From JABMMZ01 sp964505065 (GTDB lineage: Bacteria; Bacteroidota; Bacteroidia; NS11-12g; UBA955): DNA of 64,000 nt. The notes beneath the pieces are model-generated. The model did not search any database. It was not told the origin of the DNA and saw nothing but the letters and a program-made list of their open reading frames with translations. Location of the stretch: NCBI GenBank assembly GCA_964505065.1, contig CAZDGF010000009.1:1-64000 (forward strand), given 5' to 3'. This document shows, in pieces, positions 26,882 through 35,577 of the stretch; within the stretch, counting starts at the first letter, position 1; each line of letters begins with the position of its first letter. The position numbers were made by a program, and so were the translations under genes.

Positions 26882-27797
26882 AACAGCCCTTTTATTGAGC
26901 ATTGCTTTTTTACCCAAAAAAATGAATGCCCAAAATATTGATAGTACCGCACAATTAAATGCTGCTATTCAGCTTTTAGAAGCTAAATATTTAACTGATT
27001 CTTTAGGAAATGATTCTTTTAAAATAGATACTTTAGTGCCCGAAAAATTTGTAGGTTACGATAAAAAAATATTCCTTAACTCTAAAAAAAATATTAGAAA
27101 CTCATTGCTTTTTTCTCAAAATCCACCATTTAGAAAAAACATGAGCAATTGGGTAGTATTTATTTGGGCTATTTTTATTTGCCTTATTATTATAGTATTT
27201 AAAAAAAGTTTTCCTACCCAGTTCTATTTAATCAATAGAGCAGCTTTTAGCAATTTAAGTTTTAGAGAATTTTATGATACCCAAACAGATGTATTTAAAG
27301 GCAGCAAACTTTTTGCTTGGTTTATTATTAGCCAAATATTTGCTCTAGGTTTATTTATTGTTTTAAAGTTAAGTTTCAAATTGCTATTTACAAACGATTT
27401 GTATTTGATTCTTTATGTTTCAATTGGCACAATATTTATCTTTATTTTAAATCAAAATTTGAAATCTTTATTTTCTTTAGCTTTTCAACAGCCCACCTTA
27501 AATAAAGATTATGCCATTATTTTTCGCACCCAATCTTTCATAATTGCAATAATTTTACTTCCCGTTTTATTGTTTATTTATTATACCAATAATATTGAAT
27601 ATCAAAAACTTACAGGCTTTTTTATCATCGTTTTTTTATTGATAATATATGCTAGCAGTATTCTAAAATTTACGTTTTCAGGATTGTTTTCAGAAAGGCA
27701 ATCAAGTATATTTTTAATTTTGTATCTTTGCGCCTTTGAAATTTTACCCATACTTGTATTGGTAAAATCGGTAAATAATTTGTTATTCAATGGATAA
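26859..27797 (+). CDS. DUF4271 membrane protein
   Basis: About 312 residues if translation begins at TTG 26859, inside the end of the Omp85-type gene; the exact start is uncertain because no ATG gives a good signal peptide. A signal-like N-terminus (TALLLSIAFLPKKMNAQ) is followed by a soluble linker and six to seven membrane helices forming the DUF4271 domain (PFRKNMSNWVVFIWAIF, FREFYDTQ). The pairing of DUF4271 with a hemD-like gene is common in Bacteroidota. Function unknown. It overlaps hemD by 8 bp. Confidence 0.75.
   Translation: MDLAVIFKTALLLSIAFLPKKMNAQNIDSTAQLNAAIQLLEAKYLTDSLGNDSFKIDTLVPEKFVGYDKKIFLNSKKNIRNSLLFSQNPPFRKNMSNWVVFIWAIFICLIIIVFKKSFPTQFYLINRAAFSNLSFREFYDTQTDVFKGSKLFAWFIISQIFALGLFIVLKLSFKLLFTNDLYLILYVSIGTIFIFILNQNLKSLFSLAFQQPTLNKDYAIIFRTQSFIIAIILLPVLLFIYYTNNIEYQKLTGFFIIVFLLIIYASSILKFTFSGLFSERQSSIFLILYLCAFEILPILVLVKSVNNLLFNG
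27723..27730 (+). promoter_or_regulatory. Possible internal promoter for hemD-nadK
   Basis: TATCTTTG, an exact TAnnTTTG, inside the end of the DUF4271 gene and 59 nt before hemD. Coding constraint could also explain it. Confidence 0.25.
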
Positions 27798-28548
27798 AGA
27801 GGCAAAAGTAAAAACAATACTGGTATCGCAAACCAAACCAGAGAGCGGAAAAACTATTTTTGACGACATAGCTGCTAAATTGAAACTAAAAATAGACTTT
27901 AGGTCATTTATTCAATTAGAAGCCATTCCTGGTAGAGATTTAAGGCGCAAAAAATTGAGCATTTTAAACCATACCGCCATTATTTTTAATTCTAAAAATG
28001 CTGTTGACCATTTTTTTAGAGTGGTAGAAGAATTGAGAATAGAGCTGCCCATAGATATGAAATATTTTTGTATGACAGAAGGCATAGGGCTTTATATTCA
28101 AAAATATACCATTATGCGCAAGCGCAAAGTATTTTTTCCGAAAACAAATTTAGAATCAGATTTTTTTAATTTAATACTGAACCATAAAACAGAAAAATAC
28201 CTTTTTCCTTGCTCGGATATTCGTAAAAAAACCATTCCCGAATTTTTTGCAAAACATAAACTTCAATTTGTTGAAAGCGTTATGTACAAAACTGTTTCTG
28301 CAGATTTGAGCGATCTTGAAAATGTATTTTATGATATGATTGTTTTCTTTAGCCCTGCAGATATAAAATCTTTATTTGAAAACTTTCCGGATTTTAAACA
28401 AAATAAAACACGCTTAGCAGCCTTTGGCGAAAGTACACACAGAGCCATAGCCGAATATAAACTTGAATGTAATATTCCTGCTCCTACAAAACAATATCCC
28501 TCTATTGTATCGGCTATAGAGGCTTACATTAAAAAAGCAAACGCTTAA
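27790..28548 (+). CDS. hemD: Uroporphyrinogen-III synthase family protein
   Basis: 252 residues with two alpha/beta lobes of the HemD fold: AIIFNSKNAVDHFF in the first, KYLFPCSDIRKKTIPEFF and IVFFSPADIKSLF in the second, AAFGESTHRAI near the C-terminus. These segments are the usual landmarks of this poorly conserved family. It cyclises hydroxymethylbilane to uroporphyrinogen III in heme synthesis. It overlaps the upstream DUF4271 gene and is followed 42 bp later by nadK. The symbol is given on fold resemblance; other heme genes are not in the window. Confidence 0.8.
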   Translation: MDKEAKVKTILVSQTKPESGKTIFDDIAAKLKLKIDFRSFIQLEAIPGRDLRRKKLSILNHTAIIFNSKNAVDHFFRVVEELRIELPIDMKYFCMTEGIGLYIQKYTIMRKRKVFFPKTNLESDFFNLILNHKTEKYLFPCSDIRKKTIPEFFAKHKLQFVESVMYKTVSADLSDLENVFYDMIVFFSPADIKSLFENFPDFKQNKTRLAAFGESTHRAIAEYKLECNIPAPTKQYPSIVSAIEAYIKKANA

Positions 28549-28590
28549 TCATATTTTTTAAAAAGCGTTTTAAAATAAGCCCATAAAACA

Positions 28591-29472
28591 ATGAAAATAG
28601 GGATATACGCAAAAGTAATTGCCAATAAAACGCAACTGTTGTTGGCTAAAAGTATTATAGATTTTTTACAATCGGAAAATGTAGATATTTGTTTACATCA
28701 AAACCTATTTCAGCAATTTAAACAAAACGATTACACCCCAATAGCCCAAAATAAATGCTTTACACATTTAAGCATTGCCAATAAAACCATAGATTATTTG
28801 CTAACCATAGGTGGCGATGGTACCATATTAGATGCAATAGAAATTATAGGCAGCTCTGGTGTGCCGCTTATAGGTATAAATACTGGGCGATTGGGCTTTT
28901 TAGCCTCTGTTTCTTCCGAAAGCCTAATTAGCACTTTTAACGAACTTAAAAGAGGCAGCTACCAATTAGATAAAAGAAGCCTTTTGCAATTGGAAAGCAA
29001 TTTGCCCCTTTTTGATTTTAACTATGCCATGAACGATTTTGTGTTGCATAAAAAAGAAACAAGCAGCATGATAACTGTACATGCTTTCTTAAATGGCGAA
29101 CCGCTAAACTCCTACTGGGCAGATGGCTTGATTGTTGCCACGCCCACAGGCTCAACAGGCTATTCTTTAAGTTGCGGAGGTCCTATATTGTTTCCAAAAT
29201 CTGCCAGCTTGGTGGTAACCCCCATAGCGCCCCACAACCTAAATGTACGCCCTGTAATTATACCAGACGACCAAGTGCTAAGTTTTGAAATAGAAGGGCG
29301 AAGCAATTTTCATTTAGCCAGCTTGGATAGTCGCTCGGTTACTATAGATGGCAAGGTACAAATAGCTATACGCAAAGCCAATTTTCAAATAAACCTTGTA
29401 CGTTTTGAAGGCGATACCTACCTTAAAAACTTGCGTAATAAAATGCTTTGGGGATTAGACCAAAGAAATTAA
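28591..29472 (+). CDS. nadK: NAD kinase
   Basis: 293 residues, the standard ATP-NAD kinase. Motifs: GGDGTIL (catalytic Asp), NTGRLGFLA, the NAD-binding NDFVLHK and ATPTGSTGYSLSCGGP. It makes NADP from NAD in the cytoplasm. It is close behind hemD and probably co-transcribed. Length is typical of the family. Confidence 0.95.
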   Translation: MKIGIYAKVIANKTQLLLAKSIIDFLQSENVDICLHQNLFQQFKQNDYTPIAQNKCFTHLSIANKTIDYLLTIGGDGTILDAIEIIGSSGVPLIGINTGRLGFLASVSSESLISTFNELKRGSYQLDKRSLLQLESNLPLFDFNYAMNDFVLHKKETSSMITVHAFLNGEPLNSYWADGLIVATPTGSTGYSLSCGGPILFPKSASLVVTPIAPHNLNVRPVIIPDDQVLSFEIEGRSNFHLASLDSRSVTIDGKVQIAIRKANFQINLVRFEGDTYLKNLRNKMLWGLDQRN

Positions 29473-29500
29473 AAAATTTTAGAACATTAAAAAAAAGATG

Positions 29501-29508
29501 TAGGTTTG
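29501..29508 (+). promoter_or_regulatory. TAnnTTTG box of the dicarboxylate carrier gene
   Basis: TAGGTTTG, an exact match, 15 nt before the first ATG (29524) and 21 nt before the second (29530). Confidence 0.4.
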
Positions 29509-29523
29509 AGAAATGTTTAACCT

Positions 29524-30744
29524 ATGGCAATGCAATATCTTAAAAAACTAACCAAACATCTTGCTTTTTATGTTATTGTAGCTATTGTATTAGGCTTAGT
29601 AGTTGGTCATTTTTTCCCTCAATTTGCCACTTCTGATAGTATTAAAAAACTTGGCGAAAGGTTTATTCAATTAATTAAATGTTTTATAGCTCCTATTATT
29701 TTTTTTACCATTGTGCTGGGCATTAGCAGTATGGGCAATTTAAAAAAAGTGGGGCGCATAGGGCTAAAATCTTTGTTGTATTTTGAAATTGTAACTACCG
29801 TAGCATTAGCCATAGGCATAGCTGTGGCTTTAATTGTAAAACCTGGCAGAATAGATAAAACTAATTTACACATACAAGATGCCACAAAATTCACTTCTAA
29901 AGCCAATGAAAACTTTGATTGGATAGCTTTTTTTAAAGACAATTTAACCATTCAAGTATTGCTATTTGCTATTATTATGGGCATTGTTATTACCTTTTTA
30001 AAACAAAGAGAAACCATTGTTTCTAAATTAGAAATAGGCGCAAAATATGTATTTTTAGCTTTAAAATATGCCATGTATTTAGCCCCAATTGGTGCTTTTG
30101 CAGCTATGGCTTATACCATTGGCAAGTTTGGGCTGCATACGCTTGTGCCTTTAGCCAAACTTATGGGCTGTATGTATATTACCATGTTTTTGTTTATTGT
30201 ATTGGTATTGGGCAGTATTATGCGCTATTACAAATTAAGTATTTTTAAATTTATACGCTACATAAAAGATGAATTGCTATTGGTATTTGGCACCTCATCT
30301 TCCGAGCCTGCAATGCCCCTACTTATGCAAAAATTAGAAAAGGCAGGATGCAGCAAGCCTGTTGTAGGTTTGGTAGTGCCTACAGGGTATTCTTTCAATT
30401 TAGATGGCACATCTATTTATCTTTCTATGGCGGCTATATTTTTAGCACAATTGTACAATGTGCAGCTTTCTATGGGCGAGTTGGCAGTATTGTTAGGTGT
30501 GCTTATGCTTACCTCAAAAGGTGCTGCAGGGGTTACAGGCAGCGGTTTTATAGTATTAGCCTCTACCCTTTCTGCCCTGCACACAATACCATTAGAGGGC
30601 TTGGGCTTTCTGTTGGGTGTAGATAAATTTATGAGCGAGGCACGGGCATTAACCAACTTAATAGGCAATGGTGTAGCCACTATAGCCATAGCCAACCACG
30701 AGGGGGAATTTGATACGGCAAAATATTTGGAAGCAACGGTATAA
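29524..30744 (+). CDS. dctA: C4-dicarboxylate/cation symporter (DAACS family)
   Basis: 406 residues, eight membrane helices plus two re-entrant loops of the glutamate/dicarboxylate symporter fold. The serine-rich loop GTSSSEPAMPLL and the helix-7 motif VPTGYSFNLDGTSIYLSMAA are diagnostic; they resemble DctA more than GltP. It imports succinate, malate or fumarate with protons or sodium, which fits the malic enzyme in the same window. Two start codons are possible (29524, 29530). Confidence 0.87.
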   Translation: MAMQYLKKLTKHLAFYVIVAIVLGLVVGHFFPQFATSDSIKKLGERFIQLIKCFIAPIIFFTIVLGISSMGNLKKVGRIGLKSLLYFEIVTTVALAIGIAVALIVKPGRIDKTNLHIQDATKFTSKANENFDWIAFFKDNLTIQVLLFAIIMGIVITFLKQRETIVSKLEIGAKYVFLALKYAMYLAPIGAFAAMAYTIGKFGLHTLVPLAKLMGCMYITMFLFIVLVLGSIMRYYKLSIFKFIRYIKDELLLVFGTSSSEPAMPLLMQKLEKAGCSKPVVGLVVPTGYSFNLDGTSIYLSMAAIFLAQLYNVQLSMGELAVLLGVLMLTSKGAAGVTGSGFIVLASTLSALHTIPLEGLGFLLGVDKFMSEARALTNLIGNGVATIAIANHEGEFDTAKYLEATV

Positions 30745-30820
30745 ACAAATTAAGCCTTTTTGCTGCGCATGGTTCAAAGTTTTTGTAATTGTTTATATTG
30801 TTTGGTGTTTTCTTTGGGTT

Positions 30821-30848
30821 TGGTTCGTGCGGACACGCACCATAGCGA
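30821..30848. repeat. Small structured repeat with GTGCG/CGCAC hairpin
   Basis: GTGCG-GACA-CGCAC (30827-30840) within GTTCGTGCGGACACGCACC. Similar tetraloop hairpins recur in Bacteroidota intergenic DNA as far as I recall. It marks the left border of the AlbA_2 gene region. Confidence 0.4.
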
Positions 30849-30906
30849 AGTTAAAATCAAAAATAAGTTATGGAAATAATTATTAACCTTAAAAGTAAAA
30901 ATAAAC

Positions 30907-30914
30907 TAAATTTG
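30907..30914 (+). promoter_or_regulatory. TAnnTTTG box of the AlbA_2 gene
   Basis: TAAATTTG ends 2 nt before the first ATG (30917) and exactly 5 nt before the second (30920). The spacing seen at other genes favours the second ATG as the start. Confidence 0.45.
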
Positions 30915-30916
30915 CA

Positions 30917-32788
30917 ATGATGAAAGAAATTGATAAAATATTAACTCAAATTGAGGATTGTATAACCAATGATTATTACCATTCAGTAGAAACTGAAAAG
31001 ATTGAACTAAAACCTACTCCTCCTAATTTAAAAAGTGCACATTCAATGCTACAGACTGTATGTGCATTTCTTAACACCAATGGTGGTATTCTTATAATTG
31101 GAATTAAAGACAATAACAATATTCCGAAAAAGCACTATGAATTAAAAGGCTATAATGAAGAAGCTGAAGGCATTTTAAAAAGTATCGGAACTCAATTTAC
31201 AGACAAAGACAATAATCCTATTGATGTAAGTGACTATATTTTAGGATATGAAGTTAAGCATCTTTTAAATAACAAAGTGTGCGTTGTGTATATTGATAAT
31301 TTGCCCGATGAGTTAAAATTTGTTTTTTTAGAAAAAGTAGCATACAAAAGAATTATTACTGGCGACCACGCAATAGATGCAAATACTATTGAAGCTAATG
31401 AAGAACTCAAAGAAGAAAGAAAGAATGCAAGGGAATTAAGTATTATTGAAGGTATTGAGTTAGATGAAATTGATATAGATAAATTGAATGATTACATCTA
31501 TTTGTTGAACAAAGAAGTGAAAACTCAAACAACTAAACAGAACATTGAAGATGCGAAGCCCTTTTTAAGTAGAAAAAAATTTATTATTGGAGAAAGTGTA
31601 ACAACCCTTGGAATGCTTGTTTGCGGAATGCATGTGAAAGATAACTTAGGCTGGAAATCTCAAGTTGATGGCTTTGTTGATACACCTTACGAAGTGGCTC
31701 AAGACAAAAAATCATTAATAGACAATGTGATTCCATTAATAGAAAAAAGTTTGGGTTACATATTAAAAAATATACAGGTTGGTGTTACAATTGAAAAAGG
31801 TGGCTCCGCTAAACCAGAGTATCCTGAACAACTTTTGAGAGAAACTATTAATAATGCAATTGCACATAGAGATTACAGTATCGACAAGTATGTTAATATC
31901 AATATTAGACCTAATACACACATTGAAATAAGAAATCCGGGTTCTTTCAAAAAACAACTATTGATAGAGATACCCGAAAGTAAAATTCCTATACGCAGAA
32001 TAATACCGGACTCTAAACCTCGTAATCCAAAATTAGCAGATGTGCTGAAAGTTTTCGATAAATGGGAGGGAAAATCAAGAGGAATGAGCAATTTAGTAAA
32101 TGAAGCATTGGATAATAAAATAGATTTGCCTTACTATAGATTCTACAGTAAAGATGATTTAGGATTATTTATACAAAAAGGAAAACTAATAGATGAAAAT
32201 TTCTTCTCATTCATAACATCATTTGATTTGTTTATTGAAAAAAGTCTAAATGGTTCAAAACTCACAGATGATGAAATTGCAATTTTAGCTTATTTTTATA
32301 AATCAGAAAAAGCAAATTTGTTGTATCGACATACAATTTTACTGACACCTGATAATAACCACTTTAATGCAATTGCACGTTTGGAAAATTCTGGACTGAT
32401 TTATAAACACCAAGAAAGCCCAGTTTTATATCCTGTATATTTATTGAATCGTGAATTAATGAGAGAGGATTATATAACTGAACTTAGAGCTGTTTTTGGT
32501 GGAGAATTTGACAACATTTCAGAGTTGTCAAAACAAACATTATCCTTAATCTATCAAGTAAATAACTATAGCAAAAATAAATCTGTTAGTGCAACACAGG
32601 CAGGACGATTACTATATTATAAATTGAATTTACCTCTAAATGACATTAAGGAATTTGACAATTTTAAACGCAAGGTTTATGGAATATTTAAAAAATTAGT
32701 GTCAAGTCGTTTTTTAATTGCTGACAATAAGAACTATTATATAAATAAGAACTATGAACGTAAAACTTCTTTATTCGACAAATCCTAA
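30917..32788 (+). CDS. AlbA_2/HATPase_c_4 regulator (Schlafen-type DNA-binding ATPase)
   Basis: 623 residues. The N-terminal AlbA_2 domain has FLNTNGGILIIGIKDN (about 53-68), the P-loop-like segment of Schlafen/AlbA_2 proteins; an HATPase_c_4 module follows around 300-400 (RETINNAIAHRDYSI, then GNPGSF-like RNPGSF); the C-terminus looks like winged helices. Such proteins are treated as transcription regulators; some AlbA_2 ATPases occur in defence islands. Translation may begin at the second Met. It stands alone between structured repeats, which suggests acquisition by transfer. No partner gene is seen. Confidence 0.82.
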   Translation: MMKEIDKILTQIEDCITNDYYHSVETEKIELKPTPPNLKSAHSMLQTVCAFLNTNGGILIIGIKDNNNIPKKHYELKGYNEEAEGILKSIGTQFTDKDNNPIDVSDYILGYEVKHLLNNKVCVVYIDNLPDELKFVFLEKVAYKRIITGDHAIDANTIEANEELKEERKNARELSIIEGIELDEIDIDKLNDYIYLLNKEVKTQTTKQNIEDAKPFLSRKKFIIGESVTTLGMLVCGMHVKDNLGWKSQVDGFVDTPYEVAQDKKSLIDNVIPLIEKSLGYILKNIQVGVTIEKGGSAKPEYPEQLLRETINNAIAHRDYSIDKYVNINIRPNTHIEIRNPGSFKKQLLIEIPESKIPIRRIIPDSKPRNPKLADVLKVFDKWEGKSRGMSNLVNEALDNKIDLPYYRFYSKDDLGLFIQKGKLIDENFFSFITSFDLFIEKSLNGSKLTDDEIAILAYFYKSEKANLLYRHTILLTPDNNHFNAIARLENSGLIYKHQESPVLYPVYLLNRELMREDYITELRAVFGGEFDNISELSKQTLSLIYQVNNYSKNKSVSATQAGRLLYYKLNLPLNDIKEFDNFKRKVYGIFKKLVSSRFLIADNKNYYINKNYERKTSLFDKS

Positions 32789-33024
32789 TTTTGTCTTCGA
32801 GTATTAGCTTTCTTTGCCTCTGGCATTTTTAAAACACAAAGCAAAGATACAACAGGCGGCAGCAAGCGTTAGGGATAGAAGCGTAAAGCCCACAGTCCCG
32901 AGTATTCGGGACGAGGACTTGTAGCGCATAGCCCGACCCTTTAGGGAAACGCCCAAATAGGTTTTTTTTAAAATATTTTAAAGCCTTGAGGCAACTTTTT
33001 GCCAAAAATGGAGTTTATATAAGT
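32789..33024. other. Intergenic region with a structured repeat
   Basis: The 236 bp hold a Bacteroidota-type structured element at about 32862-32955 and otherwise no gene. The 3' part ends in a T-run (32972-32978). Confidence 0.5.
32862..32955 (+). ncRNA. Structured GC-rich intergenic element (putative RNA or terminator module)
   Basis: A local island of GC in AT-rich DNA. It has a hairpin GTCCCGA-GTAT-TCGGGAC (32895-32912), twin AGCG..AGCCC motifs on either side, a closing stem GCGTT/AACGC with AGGG/CCCT, and a T-tract shortly after. I recall very similar elements at many Bacteroidota 3' ends. Whether it is transcribed as an RNA is unknown. Confidence 0.45.
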
Positions 33025-34512
33025 ATGAAAGGTAAAATATTTAAAATTGTAAGCGTTTTTATATTTGCCTTTTGCTGCCCCAAAAAAGCCATAAGCCAGC
33101 ATATTAGCACCCTTGGTATGAGCAATTATGGTGTAGTGCATTCGTATTATATCAATCCCTCTTTAAATGCCTATAGCAAATACAAATGGCAGATAAACTT
33201 GGGTGGTGGGTGGCTAAATTTTAACAACAATTATATAACCCATAAGCTGCCTTTTAGCGCCTATAAGCTGCCCAACAATGTGCCTAAAGCTTACCAAGAT
33301 GAAAACGGCAACCTAAAATGGAACAGGGCTTGGCTTACCGAAAAAATGAATGGCAGCAACAAACATTTGGCTTTAACAACAGATATTTACGGACCTTCGG
33401 CATCGGTTCAAATAAAAACTTGGCGGGTAGGCTTTATAAGTTCGGCAAATTTTAATGCCCGTGTATATAGACTGCCCGAAAATTTAGCCCATGCTATTTT
33501 CAAAGAGTTTGATTCTACCAAAGGGGCATTTTCTGAATTTAAAACCTTTGAACAAGGAGGCGACAACACCATTAAAAAATTTAATATTACTGCCAATTCT
33601 CGTATTTCGGCAGGGCTAAATTTAAGCAAAGCCATAGCTTTAAATTTTAACCGACAACTGCTGCTTGGGGCTACCATAAAACGCCATTGGGGAATGCCTG
33701 GCGTGTATTTAAACAACCAAGGGCTAACACTAAAAACCATAAACCCCGATAGTGTTGTATTTATGCCTATGGCTATACAAATGGTAAGCTTTGGCAATAC
33801 CGTAGGCAAAGGCATGGGCTACGATATAGGCGCTACCTACATTTTTAATAAAAAACCACAAAAACGCAATATATATTACCATAAAAATATAACCAATTAT
33901 TATGCTAAAATAGGGTTTGCCATATTGGATATTGGCAAAATAACCTACCAAAATGCACAGTTTACAACGCTTACCACCAACAGAGAAATTGGTATAAATA
34001 GCAATACTTTTTATATCAATAATAACAATTATTTGGCTACTGCCGATTCGTTTTTAAATGCCTTTGGCACAATACAAAAATATACGGCAAACTATACAGT
34101 AGGCTTGCCTACTCGCCTTACAATAAGCAGCGATTTTCAATTGCGGAAAAACATTTTTTTAGCCACCATACTTACCCAAAGCCTAAGAAAACGCAGCAGC
34201 CAGCACGCGCGTTACCAAAGTACATTAATGATAAGCCCACGTTGGGAATACCGCTATTTTGAGTTTTCATTGCCCGCCCTTTTGGCATATGATTATAGGT
34301 CTTTTCGCTTGGGTGCTTCGTTTAGGTTTGGTCCTTTGTATATTGGAAGCAATAGTATTTATAGTTTTATAAATACCAAAGCTATAAAAGATGCCGATAT
34401 ATTTGTAGGCATAGCTTTTGGTAACAATCCTAATTTTAATTTAAAAACAATATTTAAGCGCAAAAAAGCCGCTGCTGCTAAAGGTAAATTGGGTTGTTTT
34501 AAATCTTTTTAA
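33025..34512 (+). CDS. DUF5723-type outer-membrane protein
   Basis: 495 residues with signal peptide (IVSVFIFAFCCPKKAISQ) and the hallmarks of a PorV/FadL-like barrel: GMSNYGVVHSYYINPSLNAY, WQINLGGGWLNF, repeated aromatic strands, and a C-terminal FVGIAFGNNPNFNL. The start at 33025 is chosen because the upstream 13 residues lack signal character. Expected at the outer membrane. Function unknown. The Ppx/GppA gene follows 61 bp later. Confidence 0.78.
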   Translation: MKGKIFKIVSVFIFAFCCPKKAISQHISTLGMSNYGVVHSYYINPSLNAYSKYKWQINLGGGWLNFNNNYITHKLPFSAYKLPNNVPKAYQDENGNLKWNRAWLTEKMNGSNKHLALTTDIYGPSASVQIKTWRVGFISSANFNARVYRLPENLAHAIFKEFDSTKGAFSEFKTFEQGGDNTIKKFNITANSRISAGLNLSKAIALNFNRQLLLGATIKRHWGMPGVYLNNQGLTLKTINPDSVVFMPMAIQMVSFGNTVGKGMGYDIGATYIFNKKPQKRNIYYHKNITNYYAKIGFAILDIGKITYQNAQFTTLTTNREIGINSNTFYINNNNYLATADSFLNAFGTIQKYTANYTVGLPTRLTISSDFQLRKNIFLATILTQSLRKRSSQHARYQSTLMISPRWEYRYFEFSLPALLAYDYRSFRLGASFRFGPLYIGSNSIYSFINTKAIKDADIFVGIAFGNNPNFNLKTIFKRKKAAAAKGKLGCFKSF

Positions 34513-34560
34513 TTTATCAAAATTTAATATTTAGCCCTTAATAATGCCATAAATACATTG

Positions 34561-34568
34561 TATAATTG
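34561..34568 (+). promoter_or_regulatory. Promoter box 5 nt before the Ppx/GppA gene
   Basis: TATAATTG, one base from TAnnTTTG, ending 5 nt before the ATG at 34574. Confidence 0.35.
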
Positions 34569-34573
34569 CGGAC

Positions 34574-35464
34574 ATGAAATTTGGTGCTATAGATATAGGT
34601 TCTAATGGTGTAAGGCTTTTAATAGCGCGCCCTTTGCAATTAGACAACCTAAAACCAGAATGGAAAAAAGTAGAGTTTACACGCTTGCCCCTGCGCCTTG
34701 GCGATGATGTATTTAGCACCAAAGAAATTAGCAAAAAAAAATTAGACCTTTTACTTAAAGCCATGAAAGCTTTTTCGCTGCTTATGGATATTTACAATGT
34801 AGATTTTATTAGGGCTTGCGCTACAAGTGCTATGCGAGATGCCAAAAATTCTGATAAAATTATTAAGCTAATAAAAAAAGAAACAGGTATTAATATTGAT
34901 GTTATTACAGGCTCGGTAGAAAGCAAATTGATAATGAATGCTTTTTTACATTTGCTACCTGCCAATGATACTTTTTTGCATATTGATGTTGGTGGCGGCA
35001 GTACAGAGCTTACTTTGATTCAAAACAACAAACCATTGGTTACCAAAAGCTTTAACATAGGCACCGTAAGGGCAAGAGAAAACAAGGTAAAAGATGAAGA
35101 AGTTTTAAAACTACATGCTTGGGTTAAGGAAAATATAAGTTGGGTACCTAAACTAAAAGGCATAGGTACTGGGGGCAATATTCACAAACTGGGCGAACTT
35201 GCCAATGTGCCTATTGGGGGCTATTTAAGTGTAAAAAAATTGGAACAACTAACGGAAGATATAGAACAAATGGACCAAAACGAAAGGGTTTACCATTTGA
35301 AACTAAATCCTGATAGAGCAGAGGTTATAGATATTGCAGGCAGAATTTATCTTGATATTTTTAAAAAAACCACAATTGAAGAAATATTGACACCACATCA
35401 AAGTTTAAAAGATGGTATTATACAAGATATGTGGGAAAGGTATTTTACCAAGCAAAAGGATTAG
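34574..35464 (+). CDS. Exopolyphosphatase / guanosine pentaphosphatase (Ppx/GppA)
   Basis: 296 residues, the two-lobed actin-like fold. Motifs: AIDIGSNGVRLLIA at the N-terminus, the catalytic-loop ATSAMRDAKNS, DVGGGSTELTL and IGTGGNIHKLGE. It hydrolyses polyphosphate or pppGpp. The protein is the short form without an HD domain. Own promoter. Convergent with hmgA, with terminator-like hairpins between. Confidence 0.92.
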   Translation: MKFGAIDIGSNGVRLLIARPLQLDNLKPEWKKVEFTRLPLRLGDDVFSTKEISKKKLDLLLKAMKAFSLLMDIYNVDFIRACATSAMRDAKNSDKIIKLIKKETGINIDVITGSVESKLIMNAFLHLLPANDTFLHIDVGGGSTELTLIQNNKPLVTKSFNIGTVRARENKVKDEEVLKLHAWVKENISWVPKLKGIGTGGNIHKLGELANVPIGGYLSVKKLEQLTEDIEQMDQNERVYHLKLNPDRAEVIDIAGRIYLDIFKKTTIEEILTPHQSLKDGIIQDMWERYFTKQKD

Positions 35465-35470
35465 GAAGCC

Positions 35471-35527
35471 AAGCCTATCCTCCGCTTTGGCGGAGCAGGC
35501 TCAAAATCCCTTTCCAAAGGAAAGGGA
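35471..35527. terminator. Paired hairpins between ppx and hmgA
   Basis: Stem one is CTCCGC/GCGGAG closed by AGCCT/AGGCT (35471-35501); stem two is TCCCTTTCC/GGAAAGGGA with an AAA loop (35507-35527). They lie between convergent genes, so a bidirectional terminator role is likely. The sequences look like common Bacteroidota intergenic repeats. Confidence 0.55.
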
Positions 35528-35577
35528 CTTTGAACCGAAATAAAATCAAAAATCAAAATTTAACAAATCAAAAATAA

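Noticed and set aside
30917..32788. A multi-gene defence system around the AlbA_2 ATPase
   Set aside because: No nuclease, methylase, toxin or second effector gene lies beside it; the neighbours are transport and envelope genes.
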